A DNA stretch of 64,000 nt, taken from positions 106,279 to 170,278 of the forward strand of contig CAKZPE010000007.1 in NCBI GenBank assembly GCA_937138495.1, given 5' to 3'. Position 1 is the first letter of the stretch, and each line of letters opens with the position of its first letter. Source of the DNA: an uncultured Oceanospirillaceae bacterium (GTDB lineage Bacteria; Pseudomonadota; Gammaproteobacteria; Pseudomonadales; Balneatricaceae). The position numbers were made by a program, and so were the translations under genes. Positions 1-10,368 of this stretch are shown here, one piece after another. Below the pieces are notes generated by a model, which ran no database searches, was not told where the DNA came from, and worked only from the letters and a program-made list of their open reading frames with translations.

Positions 1-971
1 GTCTGATCGTTTCTGCATGTTCCAGTGTTGTGCTTGCACTGGTGATCGGTGTCCGTTCAGAGTTGTTTATGACGGTGCAATGGCTTTTTCTGACTCTGCT
101 GACCATCAGAGTTGTTCATACGGCATTGTCTGCCGGGGTTCAGCCGGCAGCGCAGGCTGTTATTGCTGACCTGACCCTGCGGGAAGGGCGTGCGCGCGGA
201 ATGGGATTTATGGGCGCAGCCTTTGGTCTGGGTACCATTGCCGGTGGTTTTCTGGCACTGCTGTCAGGCAGCCATTATCTGGTCGCTGGTTTTTTGTGTG
301 TCGCTGCAATGTTGTCGATGTCGGTGGTCGTACTGGTCTTTAATTTTCAGGAGACAGGACAGACTGAAAAGCAGGCCGTACAGACAGCATTACCTCTGAA
401 AGCGGTTTTACCTTATCTTTTTACCACGTTGCTTGGGCTCACTATGTACAGTGCTTTACAGCAAATCACCAGTTGGCGGTTACAGGACGGTTTTGCCATG
501 GCATCACATCAGTCTGTGCAATTTACCGGTGCCATCATGATGGCGACGATGATCGCGATGATCGTGACTCAGGGAGGTCTGGTTGTCAGATTGAAATGGT
601 CAGCGCAAAAACTGCGTCTTACCGGCGCGTGTCTGATTGCACTGGCATTGCTGGTGGCTGTTATCGTCATTTCGCCGTTTATGTTGCTGGCAGTGATGAT
701 GTTGTTAGGGGTGGGATTAGGAATGCTGTTACCCGGTAATCTGGCGTTGTTAAGTCTGGCGGCAGATAGCCATCAGCAAGGCAAAATTGCCGGCATCAAT
801 GGTATGTGTCAGGGGGCCGGGCTTGCTTTAGGGCCGGTCAGTGGCTCACTGCTTTATGATTTTGATATGCGCTTACCGTATTTGCTGGCGGGTATTTTAT
901 TTGCGTTACTGGCTATATACGGGATTTATATGCTGAAGCGAACCGGGCAGGTGGTTTCCGTGCCTGGCTAA
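1..971 (+). CDS. MFS transporter, 5' end outside window
   Basis: The frame is open from position 3 to the TAA at 969-971, so the start lies left of the window; the GTG at 30 is internal. What remains is about 320 residues of hydrophobic segments separated by short loops, typical of a 12-TM major facilitator drug or metabolite exporter. A conserved stretch around the motif RGMGFMGAAFGLGTIAGG resembles the TM4-TM5 antiporter region of drug:H+ exporters. It overlaps the convergent AraC-family gene by 4 bp. A siderophore or drug export role is only an inference from that neighbour and from the Fur-like site in front of it; the substrate cannot be read from the sequence. Confidence 0.8.
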   Translation, partial: LIVSACSSVVLALVIGVRSELFMTVQWLFLTLLTIRVVHTALSAGVQPAAQAVIADLTLREGRARGMGFMGAAFGLGTIAGGFLALLSGSHYLVAGFLCVAAMLSMSVVVLVFNFQETGQTEKQAVQTALPLKAVLPYLFTTLLGLTMYSALQQITSWRLQDGFAMASHQSVQFTGAIMMATMIAMIVTQGGLVVRLKWSAQKLRLTGACLIALALLVAVIVISPFMLLAVMMLLGVGLGMLLPGNLALLSLAADSHQQGKIAGINGMCQGAGLALGPVSGSLLYDFDMRLPYLLAGILFALLAIYGIYMLKRTGQVVSVPG

Positions 972-1903
972 CTGTTGGGTTCCGGGTCACGGTATTCGGA
1001 GGGGGAGTGACCGAATTGTTTTTTGAATGACTGTGCAAAGTGGCTGGCGCTGCTGAAGCCGCACTGGAAGGCGATATCAGTAATGGAGCGTTGTGGGTCC
1101 CGCAGATACGTACAGGCCCGTTGCATCCGGTAACTTCTTAGCCAGTCGAATACCGTCGCGCCGTAGTGCTTTTTAAACTGACGGTTAAGTCTGGCGTGGC
1201 TCATACCGGCTTCCCGGGCTAATTCTGACAGGGAGGGCGGATGTGCCAGATCTCTGATGAGTAAGTCGGTCACAGCCTGTAAAGACGGTTCTTCTACCGT
1301 TGTTTCCGGCTGTGCCGGAGAGATCCAGCGCGCAATGAGTTCCAGGGCTCTGGCTTCGGCAAGAAGTCTGTCGGTGGCTGAGAGCATCGGGTTATTGACC
1401 AGATCTGAAATCCACTGATCCGGTGATTCCTGATGACCTAAGCGAATCATCTGATTGTGTGAAATCAGCATGCAGATATCGTCTGAAGCTTTGAATGCAC
1501 TGTTGATGCGTTCGGTGGAGTATTTGATGACCGACATTTTGGCGTGAATACCTGCCGGGGTGTGGCGACAAATTTCGGTGCCGCCGGTGTTGATAAGCCA
1601 GACGTCTCCTTCTCTCACCGTGCATGTCTGGGAGTTGTCAGCAAAGCGAAAGTCGCTATAGCCCTTGAGGCCAAAAATGAGCAGCGTTGTTGCTTTGTTG
1701 TAACGTATGTTGGATTCAAAATTTTGACTGAACATACAGTTACTCAGTGTGCAGGAGATATCAGGGCAGATATGGCCTGTCAGAAACTCGGTTTTCCCCC
1801 TGGCGACGGGCAGTGATTTTTTACACCAGGTGCCCATCTCAGATTGACTGCAGTTCAGGTAACGCTGATCGATCAGCCATTGAGACGCTGTTGCTGCGTT
1901 CAT
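968..1903 (-). CDS. AraC-family transcriptional regulator (PchR-like)
   Basis: 311-residue regulator with an unrecognised N-terminal sensor half and a C-terminal AraC/XylS double helix-turn-helix. The second HTH ends in the family signature ITDIAFQCGFSSASHFAQSF; the first contains LSELAREAGMSHARLNRQFK, a pattern typical of PchR/AlcR-type siderophore regulators. The longest frame begins at a TTG (1918), but ATG at 1903-1901 has a GAAGG Shine-Dalgarno 8 bases upstream, so that start was chosen. The 3' end overlaps the convergent MFS gene by 4 bp. The Fur-box-like sequence in its promoter fits iron control. The ligand is unknown; the siderophore link is inference. Confidence 0.85.
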   Translation of the reverse strand: MNAATASQWLIDQRYLNCSQSEMGTWCKKSLPVARGKTEFLTGHICPDISCTLSNCMFSQNFESNIRYNKATTLLIFGLKGYSDFRFADNSQTCTVREGDVWLINTGGTEICRHTPAGIHAKMSVIKYSTERINSAFKASDDICMLISHNQMIRLGHQESPDQWISDLVNNPMLSATDRLLAEARALELIARWISPAQPETTVEEPSLQAVTDLLIRDLAHPPSLSELAREAGMSHARLNRQFKKHYGATVFDWLRSYRMQRACTYLRDPQRSITDIAFQCGFSSASHFAQSFKKQFGHSPSEYRDPEPNS

Positions 1904-1936
1904 ATACAAAACCTTCAAATGTGTTTTAATGATTTA

Positions 1937-1955
1937 AATAGTAATAATTATCAAT
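1937..1955 (-). promoter_or_regulatory. Fur-box-like site upstream of AraC gene
   Basis: AATAGTAATAATTATCAAT matches the 19-bp Fur consensus at about 12 of 19 positions and contains the core TAATAATTATCA. It lies about 35 bases upstream of the AraC start, where a promoter is expected. The surrounding DNA is AT-rich, so a chance match is possible. Confidence 0.4.
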
Positions 1956-2159
1956 TGCATTAACAAGGTTGATTTAAGTAAATATGAATAAATCTGTTCA
2001 TTATTTGTTCAATGCCCGAGTTAGTCTGTTAATGAGATTGTTTATAGATTGAAGATCAGCGAAAATAGCCGCCAATCATGATTAACAAAACGGCTGACAG
2101 ATGATCCCTCTGATTGTCTCTGTGAGTGCGGCCGTCGCTAACCCGGAAGATTCCCATCC

Positions 2160-3746
2160 ATGTCTAATTCTGCCCTTCTTCACGAAGTTGAGTCTCGAAG
2201 GACCTTTGCGATTATTTCGCACCCCGATGCCGGTAAAACCACCATTACTGAAAAACTGTTGCTGTTCGGTAACCTGATCCAGAAAGCCGGTACTGTAAAA
2301 GGCAAAAAGGCGGATCGTCATGCAACATCTGACTGGATGAGCATGGAGCAGGAGCGGGGGATTTCGGTCACGTCATCTGTGATGCAGTTTCCCCATAATG
2401 GCCGCATTGTTAATCTGCTGGATACGCCGGGTCACGAAGATTTCTCGGAAGACACCTACCGGACACTGACTGCCGTCGATTCGGCGCTGATGGTGGTCGA
2501 TGGCGCGAAAGGTGTCGAGGACCGGACCATCAAACTCATGGAGGTGTGTCGTTTACGTGATACACCGATTCTGTCTTTCGTTAACAAGATGGACCGTGAT
2601 ATCCGTGATCCGATTGATCTGCTCGACGAGATCGAGGAGGTTCTGAAGATTGCGGCGGCACCGATTACCTGGCCGATCAGCATGGGTAAGGATTTCCGTG
2701 GGGTGTACAACCTGTATACGGATATCGTTCATGTGTTTACTCCTGGGCAGGGCAATATTATTCCTGATGACATTCAGGTGAAGGGTCTTGAGTCGGACGA
2801 AGCCCGCGAATTGCTGGGCGATCTGTACGATGATTTTCTGGAAGAAATCGAACTGGTGCGCGGTGCCAGCCATGAATTTGAACTGGAAGAGTATCTGGCC
2901 GGCCGCCAGACGCCTGTGTATTTCGGTACCGCATTGTCTAACTTCGGTGTCCGTGAAATGCTGGATGGCTTTGTTGAGTTTGCACCGGCGCCGGCGTCCC
3001 GTGCCGCGCTGACCCGTGAAGTGCCTGCGGACGAAGAAAAATTCTCCGGATTCGTGTTTAAGATCCAGGCAAATATGGACCCGAAACACCGTGACCGTAT
3101 TGCCTTTATGCGGGTCTGTTCAGGCCGTTACAGCAAGGGCATGAAGATGCGTCACGTGCGCATTAAAAAAGATGTGAAGATTGCTGATGCGGTTACCTTC
3201 CTGGCGGGTGACCGCTCGAATGTGGAAGAAGCCTGGTCCGGAGATATTATCGGTTTACATAACCACGGTACTATCCAGATTGGCGATACTTTTACGGAAG
3301 GTGAAGAGCTGAAGTTCACCGGCATCCCACACTTTGCTCCGGAAATGTTCCGTCGGGTCAGGGCGAAAGATCCGCTGAAGATGAAGCAGCTACAGAAAGG
3401 TTTGCAGCAGTTGTCTGAAGAAGGGGCGGTGCAGTTATTCCAGCCGATCAATAAAAATGATCTGATTCTTGGAGCTGTTGGTCAGCTGCAGTTTGAGGTG
3501 GTTGTTTACCGGCTTAAAGATGAGTACAAAGTTGAGTGTATTTACGAGCCGATCAGCGTGGCGACTGCCCGTTGGGTTGAGTGCGATGATGAACGTAAGC
3601 TGGAAGAGTTCCGCCGCAAGGGGGGGGATAACCTGGCGCTGGATGGCGGCGGTTTGCTGACCTATCTGGCACCGACCCGGGTTAACCTGAGCCTGACAGA
3701 AGAACGCTGGCCTGATTTGCAGTTCCGGGCGACCCGGGAACATTAA
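2160..3746 (+). CDS. prfC: Peptide chain release factor 3
   Basis: GTPase that recycles RF1 and RF2 from the ribosome after termination. The protein has 528 residues, against 529 in E. coli. The G1 loop HPDAGKTT is at residues 21-28, the G3 motif DTPGHED starts near residue 88 and the G4 motif NKMD near 142. Translation-factor domains II and III follow. The ATG at 2160 gives the usual N-terminus, with the [17 protein letters not shown] stretch in the expected place. The gene stands alone between the AraC promoter region and a strong rho-independent terminator. Nothing unusual was seen. Confidence 0.98.
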   Translation: MSNSALLHEVESRRTFAIISHPDAGKTTITEKLLLFGNLIQKAGTVKGKKADRHATSDWMSMEQERGISVTSSVMQFPHNGRIVNLLDTPGHEDFSEDTYRTLTAVDSALMVVDGAKGVEDRTIKLMEVCRLRDTPILSFVNKMDRDIRDPIDLLDEIEEVLKIAAAPITWPISMGKDFRGVYNLYTDIVHVFTPGQGNIIPDDIQVKGLESDEARELLGDLYDDFLEEIELVRGASHEFELEEYLAGRQTPVYFGTALSNFGVREMLDGFVEFAPAPASRAALTREVPADEEKFSGFVFKIQANMDPKHRDRIAFMRVCSGRYSKGMKMRHVRIKKDVKIADAVTFLAGDRSNVEEAWSGDIIGLHNHGTIQIGDTFTEGEELKFTGIPHFAPEMFRRVRAKDPLKMKQLQKGLQQLSEEGAVQLFQPINKNDLILGAVGQLQFEVVVYRLKDEYKVECIYEPISVATARWVECDDERKLEEFRRKGGDNLALDGGGLLTYLAPTRVNLSLTEERWPDLQFRATREH

Positions 3747-3763
3747 GCCCGAAAGCGAAAGAA

Positions 3764-3797
3764 AACCGCTACAGTTTTAGGTTGTAGCGGTTTTTTT
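3764..3797 (+). terminator. Rho-independent terminator of prfC
   Basis: Inverted repeat AACCGCTACA / TGTAGCGGTT (3764-3773 and 3783-3792) with a 9-base loop, followed by a run of T. Confidence 0.9.
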
Positions 3798-3850
3798 ATG
3801 TCTGTCATTCAGCCTATGATTAAGCAAATTATTAACTCAGGGTATGTTGC

Positions 3851-4621
3851 GTGAAAATGATCGACAGCCATTGTCATCTGGATTTTCCGGTCCTGGCGTC
3901 TCAGTTGTCAGATGTATTACAGCGGGCAGAAGGTGCCGGTGTTTGTCAGTTTATTGTGCCGGGGGTAAACCGGGCTAACTGGCAGGCTGTTATGACACTG
4001 GGAGATCAGCACCGGCATATTTATCCTGCATTGGGGATTCACCCCTGTTTTCTTGACCCTGACAGTGAAGCATCGCTGTCTGATTTATCGGATTACTTTG
4101 CCCGCTATACGACGGATATCGTAGCAGTGGGTGAAATCGGCCTGGATCTGTATGAGTCCGGCAACGATGTTGAACGGCAGTTGGATATTCTGAACCGCCA
4201 GCTGGAGTTAGCCGTTGAGTATGATAAGCCGGTTATTCTGCATGTCCGCAAGGCTCACGATCTGATGTTGCAGCAGTTACGGCGTATGGCGCCCGGACGG
4301 GGTGGTGTCGTTCATGCGTTCAGTGGTAGCGAACAGCAGGCTCTGGAATATATCCGGCTGGGGTTTAAGTTGGGGGTTGGAGGGAGTGTTACCTATGAGC
4401 GTGCCAGAAAAATTCGCCGGACGTTCTCCCGTTTACCGCTGGAAGCGCTGGTGTTGGAAACGGATTCGCCGGATATGCCGTTATGTGGTTATCAGGGGGA
4501 AACGAATTACCCAGAACGGACGGCGCTGGTAGCATCGGTTTTAGCTGAGTTGCGGAACCTTACTGTGGGTGAGATTGCTGATGTTACCTCGCAGAATGTA
4601 CGCTGTCTTTTTCGGATATGA
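3851..4621 (+). CDS. TatD-family metal-dependent hydrolase (YjjV-like)
   Basis: 256-residue member of the TatD DNase/amidohydrolase family with a TIM-barrel metal site. Visible ligand motifs are the N-terminal HCHLDF (HxH), GEIGLD with the bridging glutamate near residue 95, the histidines in ILHVRKAH and VVHAFSGS, and the C-terminal LETDSPDM aspartate. The start is GTG at 3851, with AGGG about 8 bases upstream; ATG at 3857 is an alternative two codons in. A yjjV-type gene near prfC is also seen in other gammaproteobacteria. The family includes 3'-5' exonucleases acting on damaged DNA; the actual substrate of this paralogue is not established. Confidence 0.92.
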   Translation: MKMIDSHCHLDFPVLASQLSDVLQRAEGAGVCQFIVPGVNRANWQAVMTLGDQHRHIYPALGIHPCFLDPDSEASLSDLSDYFARYTTDIVAVGEIGLDLYESGNDVERQLDILNRQLELAVEYDKPVILHVRKAHDLMLQQLRRMAPGRGGVVHAFSGSEQQALEYIRLGFKLGVGGSVTYERARKIRRTFSRLPLEALVLETDSPDMPLCGYQGETNYPERTALVASVLAELRNLTVGEIADVTSQNVRCLFRI

Positions 4622-4712
4622 ACGTTGACGGAGTGGCACTTTCTGTAAGATATATTTGAATGCTCGGAATGAGTGACTAAGATTTCGTTTGTGTATCTTT
4701 CTGTGCTCTTAT

Positions 4713-4739
4713 TAAAGTTTCGGGCCGAATGGGCGTTAG
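4713..4739 (+). promoter_or_regulatory. Sigma-28 (FliA)-like promoter in 300-bp gap
   Basis: TAAAGTTT (4713-4720) is identical to the sigma-28 -35 consensus. Exactly 11 bases later, GGCGTTAG (4732-4739) matches the -10 consensus GCCGATAA at 5 of 8 positions. The spacing is the canonical one. It lies about 180 bases upstream of the GGDEF-EAL gene. The rest of the gap 4622-4921 holds no convincing gene; an 81-codon frame starting with GTG at 4673 lacks a ribosome binding site and family features. Confidence 0.5.
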
Positions 4740-4921
4740 GATTATTAACCGTTGTATTTAACGCGCAAGAGTGGACGTGCAGTTTTCTTCACTCTGCAAA
4801 CTTTTTGGATGGACAGTCAGATCTTTTGCATGGATGCAGGTTTTGTAAGATTTTCGGGAAGTTAAAAGGATACTTCCCTTATAAAAATTTAAGCAAAAGT
4901 TGTATCGCAAGGGGTTGAGTA

Positions 4922-6649
4922 ATGGGAAGTATGCAAACAGTCATACCCAAAATATTGGTGATTGACGATGTACATGCAAACCTGAAAGCAATGCGCGTGT
5001 TGTTAAAAGATATAGCGGCTGAAGTAATGACTGCTGATTCCGGCAATAACGGATTGGCGCTGGCGCTGGAAGAGCATGTCACACTGATCCTTCTGGATGT
5101 GAACATGCCGGGGATGGACGGTTTTGAAGTCGCTCAGTTACTGGGTGAAATGGAAGAAACCCGCCATATTCCTATCATCTTTATTACCGCATTTCAGAAT
5201 GATGAAGAAAAACGCCTGAAGGGCTACAGTGCCGGGGCAATTGATTATATTCAGAAGCCGGTGAATCCGGATATTCTGCTGTCGAAAATACACATCTTTC
5301 TGAACATGTGGACCCTGCGGTTTGGCCTTGAACAGGAAATATCCCGCCGCCGTGAAGTTGAAAAAGAAATTGAATACCTTGCCCAGCATGATGCCCTGAC
5401 CCACCTTCCAAACCGCCGCCAGTTGCACATTGAAATTGAGCGGCTGATCGACCGCACGACCCGTACTAAAGAAAAATTCGCCGTTTTGTTTTTAGACCTT
5501 GATGGCTTTAAACGCATTAATGATGAACTTGGCCATGAAGCGGGGGATGCTTTTCTCCGGGATGTTGCTGACCGCTTTCGTGAACAGATCCGCAGTTTTG
5601 ATGTGATTGCCCGTTACGGGGGGGATGAGTTCATTATTCTGCTGTCGGATTTGTCGGATTCACTTGCCCTGACCAACCGGCTCCGACAGCTGACGGCACA
5701 GGCTCAGTTGCCTTTCTGCTGGGAAGGAAATGATTTGAGTGCCGGAGTCAGCATTGGGATCTCTGTATTTCCGGATCATGGCACGGATGGTGATACTCTG
5801 ATCAAACGGGCAGATGCTGCTATGTATCTGGCCAAGGATGCCGGCAAAAATACTTTCCGTTTTTATACGGATGATCTGAATAAAAGTTTACAGCGCAGGT
5901 TGTTGCTGGAGCGGCATATTCAGGATTCACTGAGTAATGATGAACTGGATGTGTTTTATCAGCCAATCGTGAATATTCACGACGGTTTACCTGTGGGGGC
6001 GGAGTCTTTATTACGCTGGAATAGCAGCGATCTGGGCCGTGTGTCCCCGGCGGAATTTATCCCGGTGGCTGAAAACTGTGGAATGATTCAGCAGTTGGGA
6101 ATCTGGGTGTTGCGTCAGTCTGTTGCAACTATGCAGCAGTGTCCGGGGATTGCTTTCAGTGTTAACGCGTCGGCACTGCAGTTTAATGATAATAATTTGT
6201 GTGCTGAGCTGATCAGCCTGTTAGAAAGCGGTTCACTGGCGGCAGATAAAACCGCCATAGAAATTACCGAAGGTCTGTTGTTGTCGAATACCGGAGATGT
6301 GGATGCCCGGCTGGAGAAAATTCGCCAGATGGGCATTGGCCTTTCAATCGATGATTTCGGAACAGGCTATTCTGCGCTGGGGTATCTGAAACGTTGCCCG
6401 GTGAACCGAATCAAAATTGACCGTACCTTTGTCGCCGGGATTCCGGAAGATACGGAAAGTGTTGCATTAGTGCAGGCCATTATTGCGATGGGGCACGCAC
6501 TGGGGCTGGAAGTAATTGCTGAAGGTGTGGAGACCGAGCAGCAATGGCATTTCCTCAGAGATGAGAGGTGTGACATGGCGCAGGGGTATTATTTTTCACC
6601 GCCATTGCCACAACAGGAGTTTATCGAATATTTGCAGTGCAGTCGTTAA
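4922..6649 (+). CDS. Response regulator with GGDEF and EAL domains
   Basis: 575-residue cytoplasmic c-di-GMP regulator with domains in the order REC, GGDEF, EAL. The receiver spans roughly residues 8-130 with phospho-acceptor D59 (LILLDVNMPGMDG). The diguanylate cyclase motif is intact, RYGGDEF at 231-237. In the phosphodiesterase domain the signature reads ESLLRW (E361) instead of EALLRW, but the EITEG, DDFGTGYS (477-484) and AEGVET motifs are present, so activity is plausible. Net synthesis or breakdown cannot be read from sequence. The ATG at 4922 follows an AAGGGG ribosome site. It precedes a hybrid kinase by 77 bp and is the likely phosphorylation target of that kinase (inference). Confidence 0.95.
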   Translation: MGSMQTVIPKILVIDDVHANLKAMRVLLKDIAAEVMTADSGNNGLALALEEHVTLILLDVNMPGMDGFEVAQLLGEMEETRHIPIIFITAFQNDEEKRLKGYSAGAIDYIQKPVNPDILLSKIHIFLNMWTLRFGLEQEISRRREVEKEIEYLAQHDALTHLPNRRQLHIEIERLIDRTTRTKEKFAVLFLDLDGFKRINDELGHEAGDAFLRDVADRFREQIRSFDVIARYGGDEFIILLSDLSDSLALTNRLRQLTAQAQLPFCWEGNDLSAGVSIGISVFPDHGTDGDTLIKRADAAMYLAKDAGKNTFRFYTDDLNKSLQRRLLLERHIQDSLSNDELDVFYQPIVNIHDGLPVGAESLLRWNSSDLGRVSPAEFIPVAENCGMIQQLGIWVLRQSVATMQQCPGIAFSVNASALQFNDNNLCAELISLLESGSLAADKTAIEITEGLLLSNTGDVDARLEKIRQMGIGLSIDDFGTGYSALGYLKRCPVNRIKIDRTFVAGIPEDTESVALVQAIIAMGHALGLEVIAEGVETEQQWHFLRDERCDMAQGYYFSPPLPQQEFIEYLQCSR

Positions 6650-6726
6650 CAGTTGTAACGCAGCAGTAGTGTGTTATTGCCCGGCAAGCAACAAGAACAG
6701 CATTTATTAAGACGGATCTGAATATC

Positions 6727-9700
6727 ATGACAATTAAACGGCTAATACTGACAACGTTTATTACGATGTTGCTGTTTTCCATCAGCCTGGTTGCAGTGGT
6801 TTTTCTGGTGTTTACGAACCAGAAAGAGCTCATTCAAAGTTACGAAAACCGTTATCACTCCTATCTGCTGGCTGATCAGCTGCGGCAAAGCTCTGATGAT
6901 CTGACCCGGTTTGCCAGAACTTATGCGATTACCGGCGATGAGCGTTATCAGCAGTATTACCATGATGTGCTCGATATCCGTGAAGGCAAAAAGCCCCGCC
7001 CGGAAGCGTATGAACGTATTTACTGGGATTTTTTTGCTGCCCGTGATGTAGCGCCCCGCCGGGACGGACAGACGGAGTCGCTGCACAGGCTGATGGAAAA
7101 AGCGGGTTTTGGTGAGGCAGAGTTGGAGAAGCTGGCACAGGCGGAAGTTAATTCTAACGGTTTGGTACGGACGGAAGAAATTGCGATGCATGCCATCGTC
7201 GGGCAATACCCGGATGCGCAGGGGGATTTTACCCTTTCCGGTGAGCCGGATCTGGAAGTGGCTACCGAGTTACTGCATAACCGTGATTATCATCTGGAAA
7301 AAGAGCGGATTATGCGACCGCTGGATGAGTTCTTTGTTTTACTGGATACGCGTACGTCCGGTGAGGTGGAGGGGTTTCTGGGGCGCAGTGACAGTTTGTT
7401 GCTGGTTCTGAAAATTATGGCCGTCGCATTGTTAGTGTTTTCTTTGGGCATTTCCTGGTTGCTGGTGCGAATTGTACTGAAGCCGCTGGGCGGTGAACCG
7501 GTCAAAATGAATCAGATTGCTAATTCTATATCCGGTGGCAATTTTGACCTGACATTTAAGGAGAGTCCTCCGGAAGGCAGTGTTTATCATGCGCTGCAGC
7601 TGATGACGGTTAATCTGCGCGAGGCCAGTGAAGCGAGTCAGCAGCAGGCATGGCTACAGGAAGGGATGGTGTCTGTCAGTGAGGTGTTGCGTCAGGAGCG
7701 GAACATCGATGTGATGTCTGAGATGGCTTTGCAGGTGCTGGCCCGGTACGTCAGTGCTCAGGCTGGGGGCCTGTATCTGTGGCGGGACGATGAGTTGGAT
7801 GACGGACAGGGAATACTTGAGCGTGTAGCTGTATTTGCCCATCTGGATATTGGTCGTGAGAACAGACGCTATCAGCTTAAACAGGGACTTGTAGGTCAGG
7901 CGGCAGCTGAAAATACAGTGGTTGTTATTCATGATGTGCCGATGGGCTACCTGACCCTGGCATCCGGGTGTGGTCAGACAGAGCCACACAGCCTGGTGCT
8001 GGTACCTTTTTCGTTTCGTAATGAATTACGCGGCGTAATTGAGCTAGGGTTTCTGAATCAGGCGGCTGAGTCCGTTGTTACTTTGCTGGAGGCTTTACGT
8101 GAGCCTCTGGGCATTGCTTTTGAAAACGTCACTACCCGAAATACCCTGAGTGTGGCGTTGAAAGATTCACAAAATCTTTCGGAAGAGCTGCAGACACAGC
8201 AGGAAGAACTGCGCATTATGAATGAGTCACTGCGTTCTAAAAGCAGTGATCTGGAAGCTCAGAAAATTGCTCTTGAGCAGTCACAGAAAGATATTCAGAC
8301 AAAGGCTACTGAGCTTGAGCAAACCAGCCGGTATAAGTCTGAATTTCTGGCAAATATGTCCCATGAATTACGCACTCCGCTTAACAGTTTGCTGATTCTT
8401 GCACGTTCACTGGCCAGTAATGATGAGGGAAACCTGTCAGCGGATGAGGTTGAATCAGCCGATGTGATTCAGGACAGTGGTAAGCATCTGCTGAAGCTGA
8501 TTAATGACATTCTGGATCTGTCGAAAGTTGAGGCCGGTAAAATGCTGGCCAATGATGAAGACATTGAACTGACCCGCCTGATTCGCAGCCTTAATCATCG
8601 CTTTACACCGCTGGCAACGGATAAAGGCATCAGTTTTTCCATTACCCGCGAAGCCGGGGTGCCGGAACGTTTTGTCAGTGATTATGTGCGTCTGGAGCAG
8701 ATTCTCACGAACCTGATCGGCAACGCTGTGAAGTTCACCGCTGAAGGTGCCGTGAGCGTCCGGTTCAGCCAGCAGCCTGAGCCTTCCGGGAGTAACTGGT
8801 TGATGATTGCTGTTTCAGATACCGGTGTCGGCATTGCTGATGATCAGCAGGAGAATGTCTTTTTAGCTTTCCAGCAGGCCGATGGTTCAACCACCCGGGA
8901 ATTTGGTGGCACCGGTCTTGGTCTGTCGATCAGCCGCGAGCTGGCCCGTCTTCTTGGGGGCGAGATTGATGTGCAGAGTAAACCGGGAGAAGGCAGTACG
9001 TTTACCCTGCGGATTCCAGAGCGAAAAAGTGCAGTGCAGGCTAAAGCAGCGATGAAGCCTCAGGTTGCTGTGACCGCTGAGGCGATGTCTGAAACGGCTG
9101 ATCTGACGGAGATTTCATTACACCGGGTAGAGGATCTGAATGGCGATGACCGGCATTGTCTGGATGACAGTCGCCCGCTGTTCCTGATCGTTGAGGATGA
9201 TCCAAAGTTTGCCAGAATACTGTATCAGACCTGCCATCAGCAGGGCGTACAGGCGCTGGTTGCCGGGGACGGTGAAACCGGGCTGGTACTGGCGAAACAA
9301 TATCCGATAACCGGCATTGTAATGGACTATATGCTGCCGGGTATGGACGGTGATGATGTCATCAGCCAGTTACGGGCGGATGACGCCACCCGGCATATTC
9401 CGGTACATGTTATGAGCGCACTGGATAATCTGGCTGACCTCAGCCAGCGTGGCGCAGACAGTCAGTTGGTTAAGCCGGTCAGTAAAGAACAAATTGTCGA
9501 TGTGCTGCATCAGATGTATGGCGTTAGCCAGACACAAAAATCCCGCCTGTTGATTGTTGAGGATGATGCCGCGGGCAGTCTCGCCTTGCAGCGCTTGCTT
9601 AAGCAGGATCAGCTGGAGCTGGATTTTGTACATACCGGCAACGGAGCACTGGACGCGGTTACCCGGCAAAAGTATGTGGCAATTATTCTTGATTTGGGGC

Positions 9701-10368
9701 TGCCGGATATGACCGGTTTTGAAGTACTCAGGGCCCTGAGTGATTTACCGCAGGAGACGCTGCCACAAATTATTGTGCATACCGGTAAAGAGCTGACCAA
9801 TGATGAGTATCTGGAGTTGAGCCAGTATACCGATAAGATCGTTATTAAGTCGGCCCGTTCTCCAGAGCGGCTGCTCAGCGAAGTTTATCAGTTTCTGAAT
9901 GATGTGAGCTCGGATGAACATGCAGAGGTCAATGCTGTTGTCTCTGCTCCGGTCGCTGATTTGCCACAACGTTCAGAAGAGCCTGAGAAGCAGCCGGATC
10001 TTCAGGGGCGCACTGCATTACTGGTTGATGATGATATGCGAAATACCTTCGCGCTGGCGAAAGTGTTGCGTCAGCAGAAGATGACCGTGCACATTGCTCC
10101 AAGTGGTCTTAAAGCCTTGGAGTTGCTGGACGATACTGACGATATTGAAGTTGTTCTGATGGATATTATGATGCCTGAGATGGATGGTTATGAAACCATT
10201 GCCAGAATCCGTGAAGACGGGCGTTATACCGAATTACCGATCATCGCACTGACGGCTAATGCTATGCCCGGAGACCGGGAGAAATGCCTGGAGGCCGGTG
10301 CTGATGATTACGTGTCGAAACCGGTGGATGTACAGGTACTGATGACACATATGCAGCACCTGTTATGA
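6727..10368 (+). CDS. Hybrid sensor histidine kinase with three receiver domains
   Basis: 1213-residue membrane kinase. Order: TM1 (about 6-28), periplasmic sensor of about 190 residues, TM2 (about 222-247), HAMP, GAF (about 320-455), a coiled coil rich in Q, E and L (about 480-535), HisKA with H546 in SHELRTPLN, and HATPase_c with the DTGVGI and GGTGLGL boxes. Three receivers follow, with phospho-acceptors D867 (VMDYMLPGMDG), D989 (LDLGLPDMTG) and D1146 (MDIMMPEMDG). The stimulus is unknown. The gene is translationally coupled (4-bp overlap) to a CheR methyltransferase and follows a GGDEF-EAL response regulator, so it probably heads a c-di-GMP or methylation-linked phosphorelay. Confidence 0.95.
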   Translation: MTIKRLILTTFITMLLFSISLVAVVFLVFTNQKELIQSYENRYHSYLLADQLRQSSDDLTRFARTYAITGDERYQQYYHDVLDIREGKKPRPEAYERIYWDFFAARDVAPRRDGQTESLHRLMEKAGFGEAELEKLAQAEVNSNGLVRTEEIAMHAIVGQYPDAQGDFTLSGEPDLEVATELLHNRDYHLEKERIMRPLDEFFVLLDTRTSGEVEGFLGRSDSLLLVLKIMAVALLVFSLGISWLLVRIVLKPLGGEPVKMNQIANSISGGNFDLTFKESPPEGSVYHALQLMTVNLREASEASQQQAWLQEGMVSVSEVLRQERNIDVMSEMALQVLARYVSAQAGGLYLWRDDELDDGQGILERVAVFAHLDIGRENRRYQLKQGLVGQAAAENTVVVIHDVPMGYLTLASGCGQTEPHSLVLVPFSFRNELRGVIELGFLNQAAESVVTLLEALREPLGIAFENVTTRNTLSVALKDSQNLSEELQTQQEELRIMNESLRSKSSDLEAQKIALEQSQKDIQTKATELEQTSRYKSEFLANMSHELRTPLNSLLILARSLASNDEGNLSADEVESADVIQDSGKHLLKLINDILDLSKVEAGKMLANDEDIELTRLIRSLNHRFTPLATDKGISFSITREAGVPERFVSDYVRLEQILTNLIGNAVKFTAEGAVSVRFSQQPEPSGSNWLMIAVSDTGVGIADDQQENVFLAFQQADGSTTREFGGTGLGLSISRELARLLGGEIDVQSKPGEGSTFTLRIPERKSAVQAKAAMKPQVAVTAEAMSETADLTEISLHRVEDLNGDDRHCLDDSRPLFLIVEDDPKFARILYQTCHQQGVQALVAGDGETGLVLAKQYPITGIVMDYMLPGMDGDDVISQLRADDATRHIPVHVMSALDNLADLSQRGADSQLVKPVSKEQIVDVLHQMYGVSQTQKSRLLIVEDDAAGSLALQRLLKQDQLELDFVHTGNGALDAVTRQKYVAIILDLGLPDMTGFEVLRALSDLPQETLPQIIVHTGKELTNDEYLELSQYTDKIVIKSARSPERLLSEVYQFLNDVSSDEHAEVNAVVSAPVADLPQRSEEPEKQPDLQGRTALLVDDDMRNTFALAKVLRQQKMTVHIAPSGLKALELLDDTDDIEVVLMDIMMPEMDGYETIARIREDGRYTELPIIALTANAMPGDREKCLEAGADDYVSKPVDVQVLMTHMQHLL

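Noticed and set aside
4673..4918. 81-codon frame in the gap before the GGDEF-EAL gene
   Set aside because: GTG start without ribosome site, no recognisable features, and it covers the sigma-28-like promoter and the leader of the next gene.
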